Source: Paenibacillus camelliae
GTDB taxonomy: Bacteria > Bacillota > Bacilli > Paenibacillales > Paenibacillaceae
Assembly (NCBI RefSeq): GCF_023715345.1
Contig: NZ_JAMBNY010000004.1
Span: forward strand, 124,001 to 188,000
Direction of reading: 5' to 3'
DNA length: 64,000 nucleotides
Part shown: positions 1-7,933 of the stretch, piece after piece
Position numbering within the stretch: position 1 is the stretch's first letter
How the letters are laid out: every line of letters starts with the position of its first letter
The notes under the pieces: generated by a model
Told to the model about the DNA's origin: nothing
The model's input: the letters and a program-made list of their open reading frames with translations, nothing else
Databases searched by the model: none
Made by a program: the position numbers and the translations under genes

Positions 1-609
1 ACGAAGACGTTTGGTCAATTTACAACGAAGTTTTTACAGCAGTATTTTAGTCATATGGAAGAGAAACAAGAACTGTATGATATGATCATCGACCTTGATC
101 AGGACGGGTATAAGGATAAGAAAGAACTGTTCGCGCAGCTAATCGATGAATTCCCGTGGAAGGAAAGACCGACAGTACAGGATTTGATGGCTTTCTATGA
201 ATCGGAATATGTTAGCAGCGCAGTAGCGATGGCTCATGCTCATGAGGTGCTGTCTTCTTTAAAAGAAAAGTATAAGATGGCACTCATTACCAATGGCAGA
301 ACGATGATACAATACGGTAAAATTGATCGACTCAGCATGAGAGATCAGTTCGATGCGATCCTCGTGTCGGAGGAAGCAAAGGTTAAAAAGCCGGATTCAC
401 TCATATTCCGTATGGCATTAGAGAGATTACAGCTGCAACCTGAGCATTGTATCTATATCGGTGATCATCCAGTGAATGATGTGCAAGGTGCTGCAGCGAT
501 AGGAATGAATACAATATGGATCAAGGTGAATCAACCTTGGAATGAGCAAGTGAAGGTGAAGCCGATACATACGATTACAAGGCTTGATGAGCTGCTTACC
601 ATTCTATAA
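1..609 (+). CDS. HAD-superfamily hydrolase, 5' end outside window
   Basis: The reading frame is open from base 1, so the gene starts upstream and the first HAD motif (DxDxT) is not in the window. The visible part holds motif II (ITNG, followed by the KID segment), motif III (the conserved lysine in VKKPDS) and motif IV (GDHPVND, the Mg-binding acidic residues). This arrangement fits HAD subfamily IA phosphatases of the YjjG/phosphoglycolate-phosphatase type, which hydrolyse small phosphate esters in the cytoplasm. An internal ATG at 55 is not preceded by a ribosome binding site and should not be taken as the start. Substrate cannot be told from sequence. Confidence 0.85.
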   Translation, partial: TKTFGQFTTKFLQQYFSHMEEKQELYDMIIDLDQDGYKDKKELFAQLIDEFPWKERPTVQDLMAFYESEYVSSAVAMAHAHEVLSSLKEKYKMALITNGRTMIQYGKIDRLSMRDQFDAILVSEEAKVKKPDSLIFRMALERLQLQPEHCIYIGDHPVNDVQGAAAIGMNTIWIKVNQPWNEQVKVKPIHTITRLDELLTIL

Positions 610-628
610 AACAATAGGAGGTATCCTG

Positions 629-910
629 ATGAAACAAAGAGTAAAATTTTACTACAGATTGTTTATGAAGCAACCACTATGGTTTAAGGTTCTAATCCCT
701 TTAACGTTCATCGCTTCACTATTGTTCAGCAGCTCACTCTTCTCCTATAACTCTAACTATGATAGCCTCGCAAAACTATCAGCAGCTTTATTCTTTTTAG
801 TTTTTGGCTTGAAGCTAAGAAGAAATGTGAAAGTATCGGCTGTATTTTTCGTACTCGGAATAGTATGTTTAGCATTATCATGGAGCAGCTTTGATTCCAG
901 CATAATTTAG
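629..910 (+). CDS. small hydrophobic membrane protein, 93 aa
   Basis: The ATG at 629 follows AGGAGG (617-622) at good spacing. An earlier ATG at 584 in the same frame overlaps the preceding gene and lacks such a site, so it was not used. The protein has a basic, aromatic N-terminus and about three hydrophobic segments (roughly residues 17-36, 43-60 and 65-85). It starts 20 bp after the HAD gene on the same strand, so the two may be co-transcribed. I do not recognise a family. The function is unknown. Confidence 0.6.
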   Translation: MKQRVKFYYRLFMKQPLWFKVLIPLTFIASLLFSSSLFSYNSNYDSLAKLSAALFFLVFGLKLRRNVKVSAVFFVLGIVCLALSWSSFDSSII

Positions 911-998
911 AGCCTGAATTTATTAATGGATTAGCTAAGTCAATGAATAATTAACTCGGCTAACTACATGACATCATTAAATCAAGGAGTGAATAAAG

Positions 999-1505
999 TT
1001 GAGTCAAACTCTGACATTACATGGGTATCATGTTTGGGCGAATGAGCTTGTTTTTGAGCATCTTAAGAAGCTGCCTGGTGACATATGGAGTCAAGCATTA
1101 AATAGTGTATTCCCTTCCATTCAAGCAACGATGTCACATATTTATGCTATGGATGCGATGTGGCTTAATGTGATGCAAGGTGGAACGTTCGAAGAAGCTA
1201 GAGCTGTAGTCGTCGAACAGCTGAGCCAATCTTCAAACTTAACGATTCAGCATATGCAGGAGCGATATTCGCTGCTTGCAACTGACTACCGCCGTTTTAT
1301 TTCCTCACTAGACACAGACACAAGCATTGCGATTTCACATCCCGCCTTTGGAACTGTTTCAACAGCAATGACTGATTTAGTCCAGCATGTTGTCAATCAT
1401 GGTACCTATCACCGAGGTAATATTACAGCGATGCTCCATCAATGCGGGCAGAAAGGTGTTCCGACCGATTATATGTTTTACTTGTTTTCTCTATCTAAAT
1501 CTTAG
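999..1505 (+). CDS. DinB family protein, TTG start
   Basis: A 168-residue protein with the DinB/YfiT four-helix-bundle pattern. Histidines at the expected metal-ligand places are visible: one in SHIYAMD and two in the C-terminal HVVNHGTYHRG segment, giving the three-histidine site typical of the family. The N-terminal HGYHVWANELVFEHL is the usual first helix with the conserved Trp-Ala-Asn. The start is TTG at 999, set by AAGGAGTG at 984-991. Members act as metal-dependent thiol S-transferases or are stress-induced with unknown substrates. No neighbour narrows the role. Confidence 0.85.
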   Translation: MSQTLTLHGYHVWANELVFEHLKKLPGDIWSQALNSVFPSIQATMSHIYAMDAMWLNVMQGGTFEEARAVVVEQLSQSSNLTIQHMQERYSLLATDYRRFISSLDTDTSIAISHPAFGTVSTAMTDLVQHVVNHGTYHRGNITAMLHQCGQKGVPTDYMFYLFSLSKS

Positions 1506-1627
1506 AAATATATTATTACCTTATTAAATATTGAATATTTCCATTACCAAATTTTATGGTAAACTAGTATAGGTAGTAAAATACCATATACATATATAAC
1601 ATAATTACATAAAGTGAGACAGCTCGG

Positions 1628-1672
1628 ACGTCTACCTATGATTGCTATTATCTAGGTAGACGTTTATTTTTG
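1628..1672 (+). terminator. Rho-independent terminator after the DinB gene
   Basis: A perfect 10-bp stem (ACGTCTACCT / AGGTAGACGT) with a 16-nt loop is followed by TTATTTTT. It lies between the DinB gene and the GNAT gene and separates the two units. Confidence 0.8.
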
Positions 1673-1729
1673 GGAATATTAACTGTAAAAAACTGCCTAA
1701 TTTAACGAAGGAATAAGGGGGAGTAGCAG

Positions 1730-2527
1730 TTGCCGATGAATACATCGCTCGCAGCAATCATCGAGAAAGCAGAGATTGACTATATGCTCGATAGAATGCA
1801 AGCGATCAAGGAACGTGATGGAAACCCTGAAGGAATTGAGATCCGACGTTTTCATGACGCCATTGCGTTTTACAGCCGAACGATGCCGTGGGGCTTGTTC
1901 AATAATGTAAAGGGAACGATTCAAGAAGAAGATGTTGAGGCTATTATTGGGTTTTATGAGGAAAGAAGCAGACCGTTCGAGCTTCAATTCATTCCAAGCA
2001 AGGCGAATAAAGCTGTTTTTAGGCTGCTGCATGATCGGTCCTTCTATCAAGCGGGATTCCATACTTCAATGTATCGCGAACTGCTTCATGAGATCGAGCT
2101 ATCTAACAATAAGCAGCTACTCGTGCGTGAGCTGCACGAGGACGAATTTGAATTATATGCCCAAATTCATTGCCTTGGTACAGGGCTTTCCCTAGATGGT
2201 CAATCCTCTGTTGCCAGCAACAATCGTGTACTGCATGGCCGTAAAGGCTGGCGATATTATATTGGTTTCTATAATGAAGAGCCGGCGGCCGTCGCTGTTA
2301 TGCATATGAAGGATCAGGTGGCCTCGTTAACCTTTGCTGCAACATTGCCAGCATATCGACAATTGGGACTGCATACGGAGCTGCTGCTCTATCGCATGAA
2401 GGAAGCGCTTCGACATGGCTGTAAGCTAATTGTCGGACAATGCGCTTATTGCTCCGGGAGTCACCGTAATATGGAACGAGCAGGTATGAAGCTCGCTTAT
2501 ACGCGATCCACTTGGACTCAAGTATAA
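1730..2527 (+). CDS. GNAT family N-acetyltransferase, TTG start
   Basis: A 265-residue protein whose C-terminal half carries the GNAT fold. The acetyl-CoA binding motif A is visible as LPAYRQLGLHTELL, and motif B as the later GSHRNMERAGMKL, which is typical of acetyltransferases acting on amines. The N-terminal 120 residues look like a second, degenerate GNAT-like half. The TTG at 1730 sits 6 nt after AGGGGGAG (1716-1723). The ATG two codons downstream is spaced less well. The substrate is unknown. It is followed 15 bp later by a tiny gene that may be in the same transcript. Confidence 0.8.
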   Translation: MPMNTSLAAIIEKAEIDYMLDRMQAIKERDGNPEGIEIRRFHDAIAFYSRTMPWGLFNNVKGTIQEEDVEAIIGFYEERSRPFELQFIPSKANKAVFRLLHDRSFYQAGFHTSMYRELLHEIELSNNKQLLVRELHEDEFELYAQIHCLGTGLSLDGQSSVASNNRVLHGRKGWRYYIGFYNEEPAAVAVMHMKDQVASLTFAATLPAYRQLGLHTELLLYRMKEALRHGCKLIVGQCAYCSGSHRNMERAGMKLAYTRSTWTQV

Positions 2528-2542
2528 ATAAGGAGGTAATCT

Positions 2543-2641
2543 ATGAGGAATGTACCTGTACTGCAGCATGATAGACAATTTACAGCAGATGAACCGCTGC
2601 CTCATCATTACGCCGAACGAGGCGAAGCAGATCAAATATAG
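2543..2641 (+). CDS. tiny protein of 32 aa, not recognised
   Basis: An ATG at 2543 stands 5 nt after a perfect AGGAGGT (2531-2537), the strongest evidence that this short frame is translated. The peptide is hydrophilic, with no signal or membrane segment, and is rich in His, Asp, Glu and Pro. It follows the GNAT gene by 15 bp. No family is recognised. It could also be a remnant, or translated only to couple neighbours. Confidence 0.45.
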   Translation: MRNVPVLQHDRQFTADEPLPHHYAERGEADQI

Positions 2642-2702
2642 CATATAAAATAGGCAAGCCTTTCAAAACGATTGTAACTATAGATATAAGAGAGGAAAGG
2701 TA

Positions 2703-3068
2703 ATGGCGATATTAGGTATACTTCTTGCGTTAATAACGACATATTTTTTTGGTGAATATGGTTTTGCTATCATTATTTGTATTGCATTTGGATTAGTAAT
2801 AAGTATGTACTTCAAGCAGAAGAAGCTATTTGCTGATGCTCAAAAAATTAAAATAAAGCTCGGAATTGAAGATGTACATACGATTAAGCATCAGCTTAAT
2901 GAGGAAGAACGTGCAGGAGTGAGGCAAACGCAGATAAGGCAGGAGCAAGTCGAGGCAGAAGAGAATTTTGATTATGAGTTAAGCATTGAAAAAGAGCTCG
3001 AGCAGTATGAGAAGCATCATAATGATCTATTAAACAAACGGCCTCATCGATCGGATCAATATAAATAG
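2703..3068 (+). CDS. membrane-anchored protein with charged tail, 121 aa
   Basis: The N-terminal 40 residues form one or two hydrophobic segments. The remaining 80 residues are strongly charged (many Glu, Lys, Gln) with heptad-like spacing, suggesting an amphipathic helix or coiled coil in the cytoplasm. The ATG at 2703 follows GAGGAAAGG. The gene stands 18 bp before the kinase-like gene at 3087. No conserved enzyme motif is visible and no family is recognised. Confidence 0.65.
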   Translation: MAILGILLALITTYFFGEYGFAIIICIAFGLVISMYFKQKKLFADAQKIKIKLGIEDVHTIKHQLNEEERAGVRQTQIRQEQVEAEENFDYELSIEKELEQYEKHHNDLLNKRPHRSDQYK

Positions 3069-3086
3069 CTCAGGAGGAACCTAACG

Positions 3087-4034
3087 ATGGTAGATGTTCA
3101 GCAACATATTAAGCAAATCCAGAGTATTCCTTTGTTTCATGATGAGCCAATAAGTATTGAGCCCATTCTTAAGGGCTACTCAAATGACATGAAGTATAGG
3201 GTTACATACGAGCAGCGTCCATACCTAGTTAAGCTGTTCGAGGAGAGACAGTTCACTGCTAAGCAAGAAGAATATGACGTGCTAGGCAGCTTACGACAGC
3301 TAGGTGTGAATTGCTCAGAACCTATCGCACTAGGGGTGAATGGCTTAACAGGCACAGGTTATCTCGTATTAAGCTATGTCGAAGGTGAAGATGCGTCAGA
3401 GCTTCTTCCGCATTATTCGAACAGTGTTCAGTACCGTATAGGTCAACAAGCAGGCAGGCAATTGCGCTTGATCCATCGAATTAAGGCGCCTCCTACGATG
3501 ACTTCATGGGATGAGCGAAAGCTTAATAAGCATAAACGATACTTGGAGCGCTACCAATCATTAGAGCGTAGTCTGAAACTATCCTCTGATGAACAGATAA
3601 TCTCGTTTATTGAAGAGCATCTGCATCTTATGCAAGGACGACCTAACCTGCTGCAGCATGATGATTTTCATGCTAGCAATCTCATTGTAAAGAACGAGCA
3701 ATTAGCGGGTGTCATTGACTTTAATCGGATGGATTGGGGCGATCCGATCCATGAGTTTCTTAAGGTAGGTTTTTTCAGTGTGCCGGTTAGTATTCCATTC
3801 TCCATCGGTCAGATTCGCGGCTATCATGGTGACCAAGAGCCCACGGAGCATTTTTGGAAGCTATATTCCCTGTATACGGCGATGAGTGTGATCGCGTCAA
3901 TGGTGTGGATAACAAGTGTGAAGCCTGAGGAAAGTGAACAGATGCTTATTCGTTGTGAGCAAGTGCTTGAGGATCATCATCACTTTGCATCTGTCGTACC
4001 AAAGTGGTACGTTGACCATACAGGCTGGCTGTAA
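3087..4034 (+). CDS. aminoglycoside phosphotransferase (APH)-family kinase
   Basis: A 315-residue protein with the protein-kinase-like fold of the APH family. The catalytic Brenner motif is clear as QHDDFHASNL, followed by the metal-binding GVIDFNRMDWGDP, and an N-terminal lobe lysine in PYLVKLFE. These residues mark an ATP-dependent small-molecule O-phosphotransferase. Chromosomal relatives act on sugars, choline-like compounds or antibiotics, and resistance cannot be assumed. Start at 3087 after AGGAGGAAC. It follows the charged membrane protein by 18 bp. Confidence 0.85.
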   Translation: MVDVQQHIKQIQSIPLFHDEPISIEPILKGYSNDMKYRVTYEQRPYLVKLFEERQFTAKQEEYDVLGSLRQLGVNCSEPIALGVNGLTGTGYLVLSYVEGEDASELLPHYSNSVQYRIGQQAGRQLRLIHRIKAPPTMTSWDERKLNKHKRYLERYQSLERSLKLSSDEQIISFIEEHLHLMQGRPNLLQHDDFHASNLIVKNEQLAGVIDFNRMDWGDPIHEFLKVGFFSVPVSIPFSIGQIRGYHGDQEPTEHFWKLYSLYTAMSVIASMVWITSVKPEESEQMLIRCEQVLEDHHHFASVVPKWYVDHTGWL

Positions 4035-4152
4035 TTTTCAGTAGCTTGAAGTCAGGTGTGACACAATGCCGCGCAGGTCATTATTCCAGTGAGGCAATAC
4101 AATATATATTCTTCAGGCGGTGATTAGCTTGAAGGTTAAGGAGTTGTATCGC

Positions 4153-4596
4153 ATGGACATTAAATTCAATCGAATTGGATACGTTTACGTACCGACCTCT
4201 AACATGGAAGCTTCTATTGCTTGGTATGCCAAGCACCTTAATTTTAAGCTGATGAATAAGTTTGAGGATCGTGGCTCCATGTTAGCTGTGCTGCATCATC
4301 CACATCGGCATTCGATTGCACTGCTGCTTATAGAGACAGATCAGCCCCATCGACTGGAAATTAATCGTAACGGAAAACCATTTCCGATCATGGCCATCAA
4401 CTGTACCGACATTGAGCAAACACACCAGCAATTTAGAGCCGCGCAGCTTGATGTGGAAGAGCTGCATACGTTAGGAAAGGGTGAAGCTAAATATTTTTAT
4501 TTCCGAGATAATGAGGGGAATCTGCTTGAGGCTGCTTGGTCGATATGGGATATGGAGGATGAGTTGAAAGATAACTTTTTCGTTAACGCTGAATAG
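4153..4596 (+). CDS. VOC (glyoxalase/bleomycin-resistance fold) protein
   Basis: A 147-residue single VOC domain: NRIGYVYVPTSNMEASIAWY at the start is the first beta-alpha unit, and the C-terminal YFYFRDNEGNLLEAAW carries the conserved Glu ligand position. Such proteins are metal-dependent lyases, dioxygenases or binding proteins. I place the start at ATG 4153, which has AAGGAG at 4138-4143. In-frame GTG 4120 and TTG 4129 upstream would add an atypical tail. The substrate is not predictable. Confidence 0.75.
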   Translation: MDIKFNRIGYVYVPTSNMEASIAWYAKHLNFKLMNKFEDRGSMLAVLHHPHRHSIALLLIETDQPHRLEINRNGKPFPIMAINCTDIEQTHQQFRAAQLDVEELHTLGKGEAKYFYFRDNEGNLLEAAWSIWDMEDELKDNFFVNAE

Positions 4597-4597
4597 A

Positions 4598-4649
4598 AGC
4601 ACACAAGAAGCACAGCTGAGCAATGGAATGCCCTGGTGTGCTCTTTTTG
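4598..4649 (+). terminator. Rho-independent terminator after the VOC gene
   Basis: AGCACAC at 4598 pairs with GTGTGCT at 4636-4642, followed by CTTTTTGTT. It lies between convergent genes and ends the plus-strand unit. Confidence 0.6.
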
Positions 4650-4655
4650 TTGATG

Positions 4656-5705
4656 CTATAACCTACTAGCGATGACGCTGTATAAGTAGCTAGCGTCTCT
4701 ACCCACTCCACCGATTAATGCAGACCCACGATGGGATTGCCAAGGTAAACCGAGTACATATAAGCCCTCTACTGGTGTAACTCCTTTAACGTGAAGAAGC
4801 TTGCCGGCATCATCGACTACTTGGGGAAGCTTAATCCAGCTGTAGTCGGCACGAAATCCAGTTGCCCACACAATATTTTTCACATGAAGCTTGCTTTGAT
4901 CTGCAAAGACAATCTGACCATTGTGTACAGCGACTGTTTGTGGTTTTAGCTGTACAATACCACACATTAATGCTTGCTTTAATTCAGTTCCGAAAACAGG
5001 ATCACCTTTACTTATTAACCATCTGCCAAACAAGCTATCTGCCGATGCCCGCAGCAAGCCAAGCCTATGAAGCCACCAGAAAATGCTTCGCTTCCCTATC
5101 TGTAGTGGGAAAAACAAGAGCTTGCGATTCGTAGATAAGGTTACCTCGCGATCCTCGCTAAGCTCGACGGCAAGCTGGGCGCCCGAGTTACCTCCGCCAA
5201 CAATAAGCACGGGTCCAGGCTTTAAGTCAGAAGGGGAACGATATTGTGACGTGTGCAGCTGATAGATGTCAGGATCCACCTCAGAAGAGAAAGTAGGCAA
5301 GTAAGGCTTATGAAATGGTCCAGTTGCAACAATCACCTGCTTTGCCACCAATCGTCCTCTGCTTGTATCAAGCAGGAATTGATTGGCCTCCTTTGTTAAG
5401 GACTCGACGCCTATATCGAGCTCAATATTGAGTTGAAACTGTACCGAGTAGCGCTCCAAGTAATCGGCGATCTCATCTTTTGAGGGATATTGATGTGGTG
5501 ATCCATCAAGCGGCAGACCAGGCAGCTGACTGTACCATCTAGGAGTGAACAATATTAACGAGTCATAGCGCTGTCGCCAATTGTCACCTATTCTTTTCTC
5601 TTTACCGAGTACAACATAACGAATCCCCGCCTGCTGCATATAATAAGCTGCGGCAAGACCTGCTTGGCCAGCACCGATAATAATAACATCATAAGCCTGG
5701 ATCAT
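4656..5705 (-). CDS. flavin-containing monooxygenase-like NAD(P)/FAD oxidoreductase (CzcO type)
   Basis: A 349-residue flavoprotein. The N-terminal GAGQAGLAAAYYM is the FAD dinucleotide-binding motif, VGGGNSGAQLAVELS around the middle is the NAD(P)H-binding motif, and ATGFRADYSW near the C-terminus is the ATGF motif typical of flavin monooxygenases. This set matches the CzcO/Baeyer-Villiger-like group. I choose the ATG at 5705 because revcomp AGAGGTG (5712-5718) sits just upstream. The longer in-frame ATG at 5747 would begin inside the operator. It is transcribed alone from the promoter at 5760-5788. Substrate unknown. Confidence 0.85.
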   Translation of the reverse strand: MIQAYDVIIIGAGQAGLAAAYYMQQAGIRYVVLGKEKRIGDNWRQRYDSLILFTPRWYSQLPGLPLDGSPHQYPSKDEIADYLERYSVQFQLNIELDIGVESLTKEANQFLLDTSRGRLVAKQVIVATGPFHKPYLPTFSSEVDPDIYQLHTSQYRSPSDLKPGPVLIVGGGNSGAQLAVELSEDREVTLSTNRKLLFFPLQIGKRSIFWWLHRLGLLRASADSLFGRWLISKGDPVFGTELKQALMCGIVQLKPQTVAVHNGQIVFADQSKLHVKNIVWATGFRADYSWIKLPQVVDDAGKLLHVKGVTPVEGLYVLGLPWQSHRGSALIGGVGRDASYLYSVIASRL

Positions 5706-5739
5706 TATTTTCACCTCTACATGGATTGTAAAACCAAAC

Positions 5740-5788
5740 ATGAACATATGCTCATATTTAGTTTATGTCGAAACATCGTTTGTGTCAA
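5740..5788 (-). promoter_or_regulatory. sigma-A promoter with palindromic operator for the flavoprotein gene
   Basis: On the minus strand, TTGACA (5783-5788), a 17-bp spacer and TAAACT (5760-5765) form a near-consensus promoter. Directly downstream, at the expected transcription start, is the 16-bp palindrome ATGAGCATATGTTCAT (5740-5755), symmetric except for one position pair. A palindrome over the start site suggests a repressor of the MarR, TetR or PadR type. No such regulator gene is adjacent. Confidence 0.75.
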
Positions 5789-5916
5789 CATTTACCACGT
5801 ATGATGCCTTCAATATAACATGACCGTAGAGAAGGATAGCTTAAAATGAATGACGATCCATCTCAGCTGGTGCTGTAAAACAAATAGGTTTGATACATTA
5901 CTGTGAGGTGTAGTGA

Positions 5917-6063
5917 ATGGAATTATTTCTTATATTTATGTTGGTCTTTATATTCATTTCATTGCTTTCAATCGAACGTTTACTGAAAAAAAAGCTTGAT
6001 CAGTCAAAAGCGCTAGAGGAGGCGATAAATAAACTCATTGAAATTACGAAAAACAAACCGTAG
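5917..6063 (+). CDS. single-helix membrane peptide, 48 aa
   Basis: The ATG at 5917 follows GAGGTG at 5905-5910. The peptide has a 17-residue hydrophobic N-terminal helix rich in Phe, Leu and Ile, then a basic patch (ERLLKKK) and a charged amphipathic tail. This layout (one membrane helix followed by a short cytoplasmic charged helix) is shared with the small proteins at 7195, 7311 and 10078. No family is recognised. Confidence 0.55.
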   Translation: MELFLIFMLVFIFISLLSIERLLKKKLDQSKALEEAINKLIEITKNKP

Positions 6064-6214
6064 TACAAATGATCACCTATATTTTTTCTTAATAAAATGT
6101 AAAAACTTGGTTAAAATGTTGCTTGATCACCAGATAAAATGCATGATATGACAAAAAAAGAGTGTTTGATTACATTTTTGTCAATTTATATTGATTTGAT
6201 GTTAAAATAGGTCT

Positions 6215-6414
6215 AAAGGATTGCGCTTATTGTCCTACCTCGAATGCGGATAACAAACAGTCCGATAAGTGTGTGCAATCTATAAATAATTACTACTTCC
6301 CCTCGATAAACTATGCTTAAGCATAGCCTGCCCTTGACTCCACGTACCCTCACTAGTTATTTTGTGAAAAAGAAGAGCTGCAGCAATTCCTACATCACGC
6401 TGCAGCTCTTTTTA
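6215..6414 (+). ncRNA. candidate stand-alone structured RNA, about 200 nt
   Basis: No gene is visible from 6064 to 6558. A promoter-like TTGTCA (6178-6183) with an 18-19 bp spacer and TTAAAAT (6202-6208) is followed by a potential 5' closing helix (GATTGC near 6220 with GCAATC near 6276), a perfect 16-bp palindrome CTATGCTTAAGCATAG (6311-6326), and the strong terminator at 6373-6414. The unit could be a small RNA such as a 6S-like RNA, or a leader that controls the TmrB-like gene at 6559. I could not match it to a known family. Confidence 0.4.
6373..6414 (+). terminator. strong Rho-independent terminator
   Basis: A perfect 12-bp stem (AAGAGCTGCAGC / GCTGCAGCTCTT) with a 14-nt loop is followed by TTTTT. 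It ends the candidate RNA and insulates the TmrB-like gene. Confidence 0.9.
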
Positions 6415-6558
6415 TGGTTCAATAAAAATTGTGTAATATTTGAAATAAAACCGCCTTAAAAGATAACATTTATGTTAATATTAGGTGGGTATTTGATGTT
6501 AACATCCAGGTTAACGATAAACGTATTTTTAATAAAATGTTTACGGTGGAGGTGCATC

Positions 6559-7101
6559 ATGATCATAATGATTAACGGAGCAGTTGGCTCTGGAAAAACT
6601 TCAGTAGCATATATGCTTCAACCTATGCTTGAGAAAAGCATTATTTTTGATCCTGAAGAAATAGGCTGCATGCTTAAAAGGATCATTCCAGATCACGTGA
6701 GGCTAAAAGAAGAACAAACAGGTGACTACCAAGACATGGAGTTATGGAGGATACTGACGGTAAAAACAGCACGCGAAATGATTGAAAGATACAATACAGA
6801 TTTAATTATTCCTACAACGATTTATAAATCGGAGATCTTTGAATTTATCGTAAAGGAATTAAAAGCGATTGATTCAGAGCTTTATCATTTTTGCTTAGAA
6901 GCCTCTGAGTCTACGATCTACCAGCGATTGAAGAAAAGAGGAGATGAGCTTAACGAATGGACTTACACGCAAACTTTAAAATGCACGGAAGCATTCAAGC
7001 ATCATCGCTTCGAGCAATTTATTCAAACAGATGATAAAAGCCCAGATGATATTGTTAGTGTTATTATGAATCAGCTACCTGTGTACCAACAATTGCAGTA
7101 G
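6559..7101 (+). CDS. TmrB-like ATP-binding protein
   Basis: A 180-residue P-loop protein. MIIMINGAVGSGKTSVAY is the Walker A region and matches the start of Bacillus subtilis TmrB (tunicamycin resistance ATP-binding protein). Other shared features are the FDPEEIG segment, the LIIPTTI strand, and the QTDDKSPDDI C-terminal region. TmrB is a membrane-associated nucleotide-binding protein. Whether this homologue confers tunicamycin resistance is inference. The start at ATG 6559 is supported by GGAGG at 6548-6552. An upstream in-frame ATG at 6472 lacks a binding site and would add a tail before the P-loop. Confidence 0.8.
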   Translation: MIIMINGAVGSGKTSVAYMLQPMLEKSIIFDPEEIGCMLKRIIPDHVRLKEEQTGDYQDMELWRILTVKTAREMIERYNTDLIIPTTIYKSEIFEFIVKELKAIDSELYHFCLEASESTIYQRLKKRGDELNEWTYTQTLKCTEAFKHHRFEQFIQTDDKSPDDIVSVIMNQLPVYQQLQ

Positions 7102-7119
7102 CACGATAACTACATAAAG

Positions 7120-7176
7120 CCGAAATGCCGTATTCCTCTTGAGTAGTGTTGTTATTAGCTGGTGTTTCGGTTTTTA
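7120..7176 (+). terminator. Rho-independent terminator after the TmrB-like gene
   Basis: CCGAAATGCC (7120-7129) pairs with GGTGTTTCGG (7161-7170) with two G-T wobbles, followed by TTTTT. Confidence 0.7.
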
Positions 7177-7194
7177 TCATTAAGGGGAGAGAAT

Positions 7195-7311
7195 ATGCTA
7201 ATTACGATTCTGCTTCTAGTCATTATTAAGCTGGGACCTATCAAAAAACGTGATTATGTAGCAGAGGCGATGGAGAGAGATCGACAATACAAAGAGAACA
7301 AGGGGGAGTAA
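7195..7311 (+). CDS. single-helix membrane peptide, 38 aa, paralogue of the 10078 protein
   Basis: The ATG at 7195 follows AAGGGGAGAG. A hydrophobic helix of about 11 residues is followed by KKRDYVAEAMERD, which repeats with nine of eleven identities in the RDYVEEAMIRD of the small protein at 10078. The stop codon overlaps the start of the next small gene (TAATG), and that gene's AGGGGGAG lies inside this one, so the two are translationally coupled. Function unknown. Confidence 0.65.
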   Translation: MLITILLLVIIKLGPIKKRDYVAEAMERDRQYKENKGE

Positions 7312-7466
7312 TGACGTTGGAGATACTGGCCATTATAATGTTAATTGTGCTAATTATTGGTTTTGCAGGTGTCATCGGTAATCAAACAACGACCATACGA
7401 CAGCTAGAACAAACTCACCGTTCATTAGAGCAATTGCACCAAACGGTTGAATCAATGAAAAAGTAG
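7311..7466 (+). CDS. single-helix membrane peptide, 51 aa
   Basis: It starts at ATG 7311, overlapping the stop of the previous peptide by one base, with AGGGGGAG at 7301-7308. Residues 4-23 form a membrane helix of Ile, Leu and Val. The tail (RQLEQTHRSLEQLHQTVESM) has heptad spacing and is probably a short coiled coil, suggesting self-association or pairing with the co-encoded 38-residue peptide. No family is recognised. Confidence 0.65.
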   Translation: MTLEILAIIMLIVLIIGFAGVIGNQTTTIRQLEQTHRSLEQLHQTVESMKK

Positions 7467-7519
7467 TCTCGCTAGATGATAAGAAAAGAACAGATGCATC
7501 AAAGGGAAGAGGGAAAACG

Positions 7520-7840
7520 ATGGAAAGAAAAATCGTAAAAACAGGAATATACAGCTTTATCCTTGGTCTACTCGTAGGCTTATTTGTGTTTAAGGGCTAC
7601 ACTGTGGACTATTATAGCAGTTCTAGCTATACGATCTATTATGATTCACTAGATCAGTATATTTTTCAATTGCTTCGCTTCTCTGCTGCGTGCTCGTTGC
7701 TAGCGATATTGATCGCTGGGTTTGACCAGCAGAATGAGTTGATCGCAAGTGATCGACCAGCCATTCGCTTTTTGAAATTAATTTGCGTCGCATGTTGTGT
7801 AGTCATTGCCTCATACTGGATCGTTATCGGATTGTACTAA
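7520..7840 (+). CDS. three-helix membrane protein, 106 aa
   Basis: The protein has hydrophobic segments at about residues 9-26, 54-68 and 84-104, separated by a Tyr/Ser-rich loop (residues 28-46). The ATG at 7520 follows AGGGAAGAGGG. It stands 53 bp after the two small coupled membrane peptides and before a terminator, so the three may be one operon. No catalytic motif is visible. Confidence 0.65.
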   Translation: MERKIVKTGIYSFILGLLVGLFVFKGYTVDYYSSSSYTIYYDSLDQYIFQLLRFSAACSLLAILIAGFDQQNELIASDRPAIRFLKLICVACCVVIASYWIVIGLY

Positions 7841-7871
7841 TGAATGATGATACAGCAACCTCTTTATGATA

Positions 7872-7916
7872 AAAAACGTCCATCTATGAAGTGATGTCAC
7901 ATAGATGGACGTTTTT
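7872..7916. terminator. bidirectional terminator between convergent genes
   Basis: A perfect 17-bp stem (7872-7888 with 7900-7916) with AAAAA before it and TTTTT after it works on both strands, for the membrane-protein gene on plus and the cupin gene on minus. Confidence 0.9.
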
Positions 7917-7933
7917 AGTATACATCGTTGATA

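Noticed and set aside
3087-7101. Antibiotic resistance role for the APH-like kinase and the TmrB-like protein
   Set aside because: Family membership alone does not show resistance. Both families include housekeeping or uncharacterised chromosomal members, and no mobile element is near.
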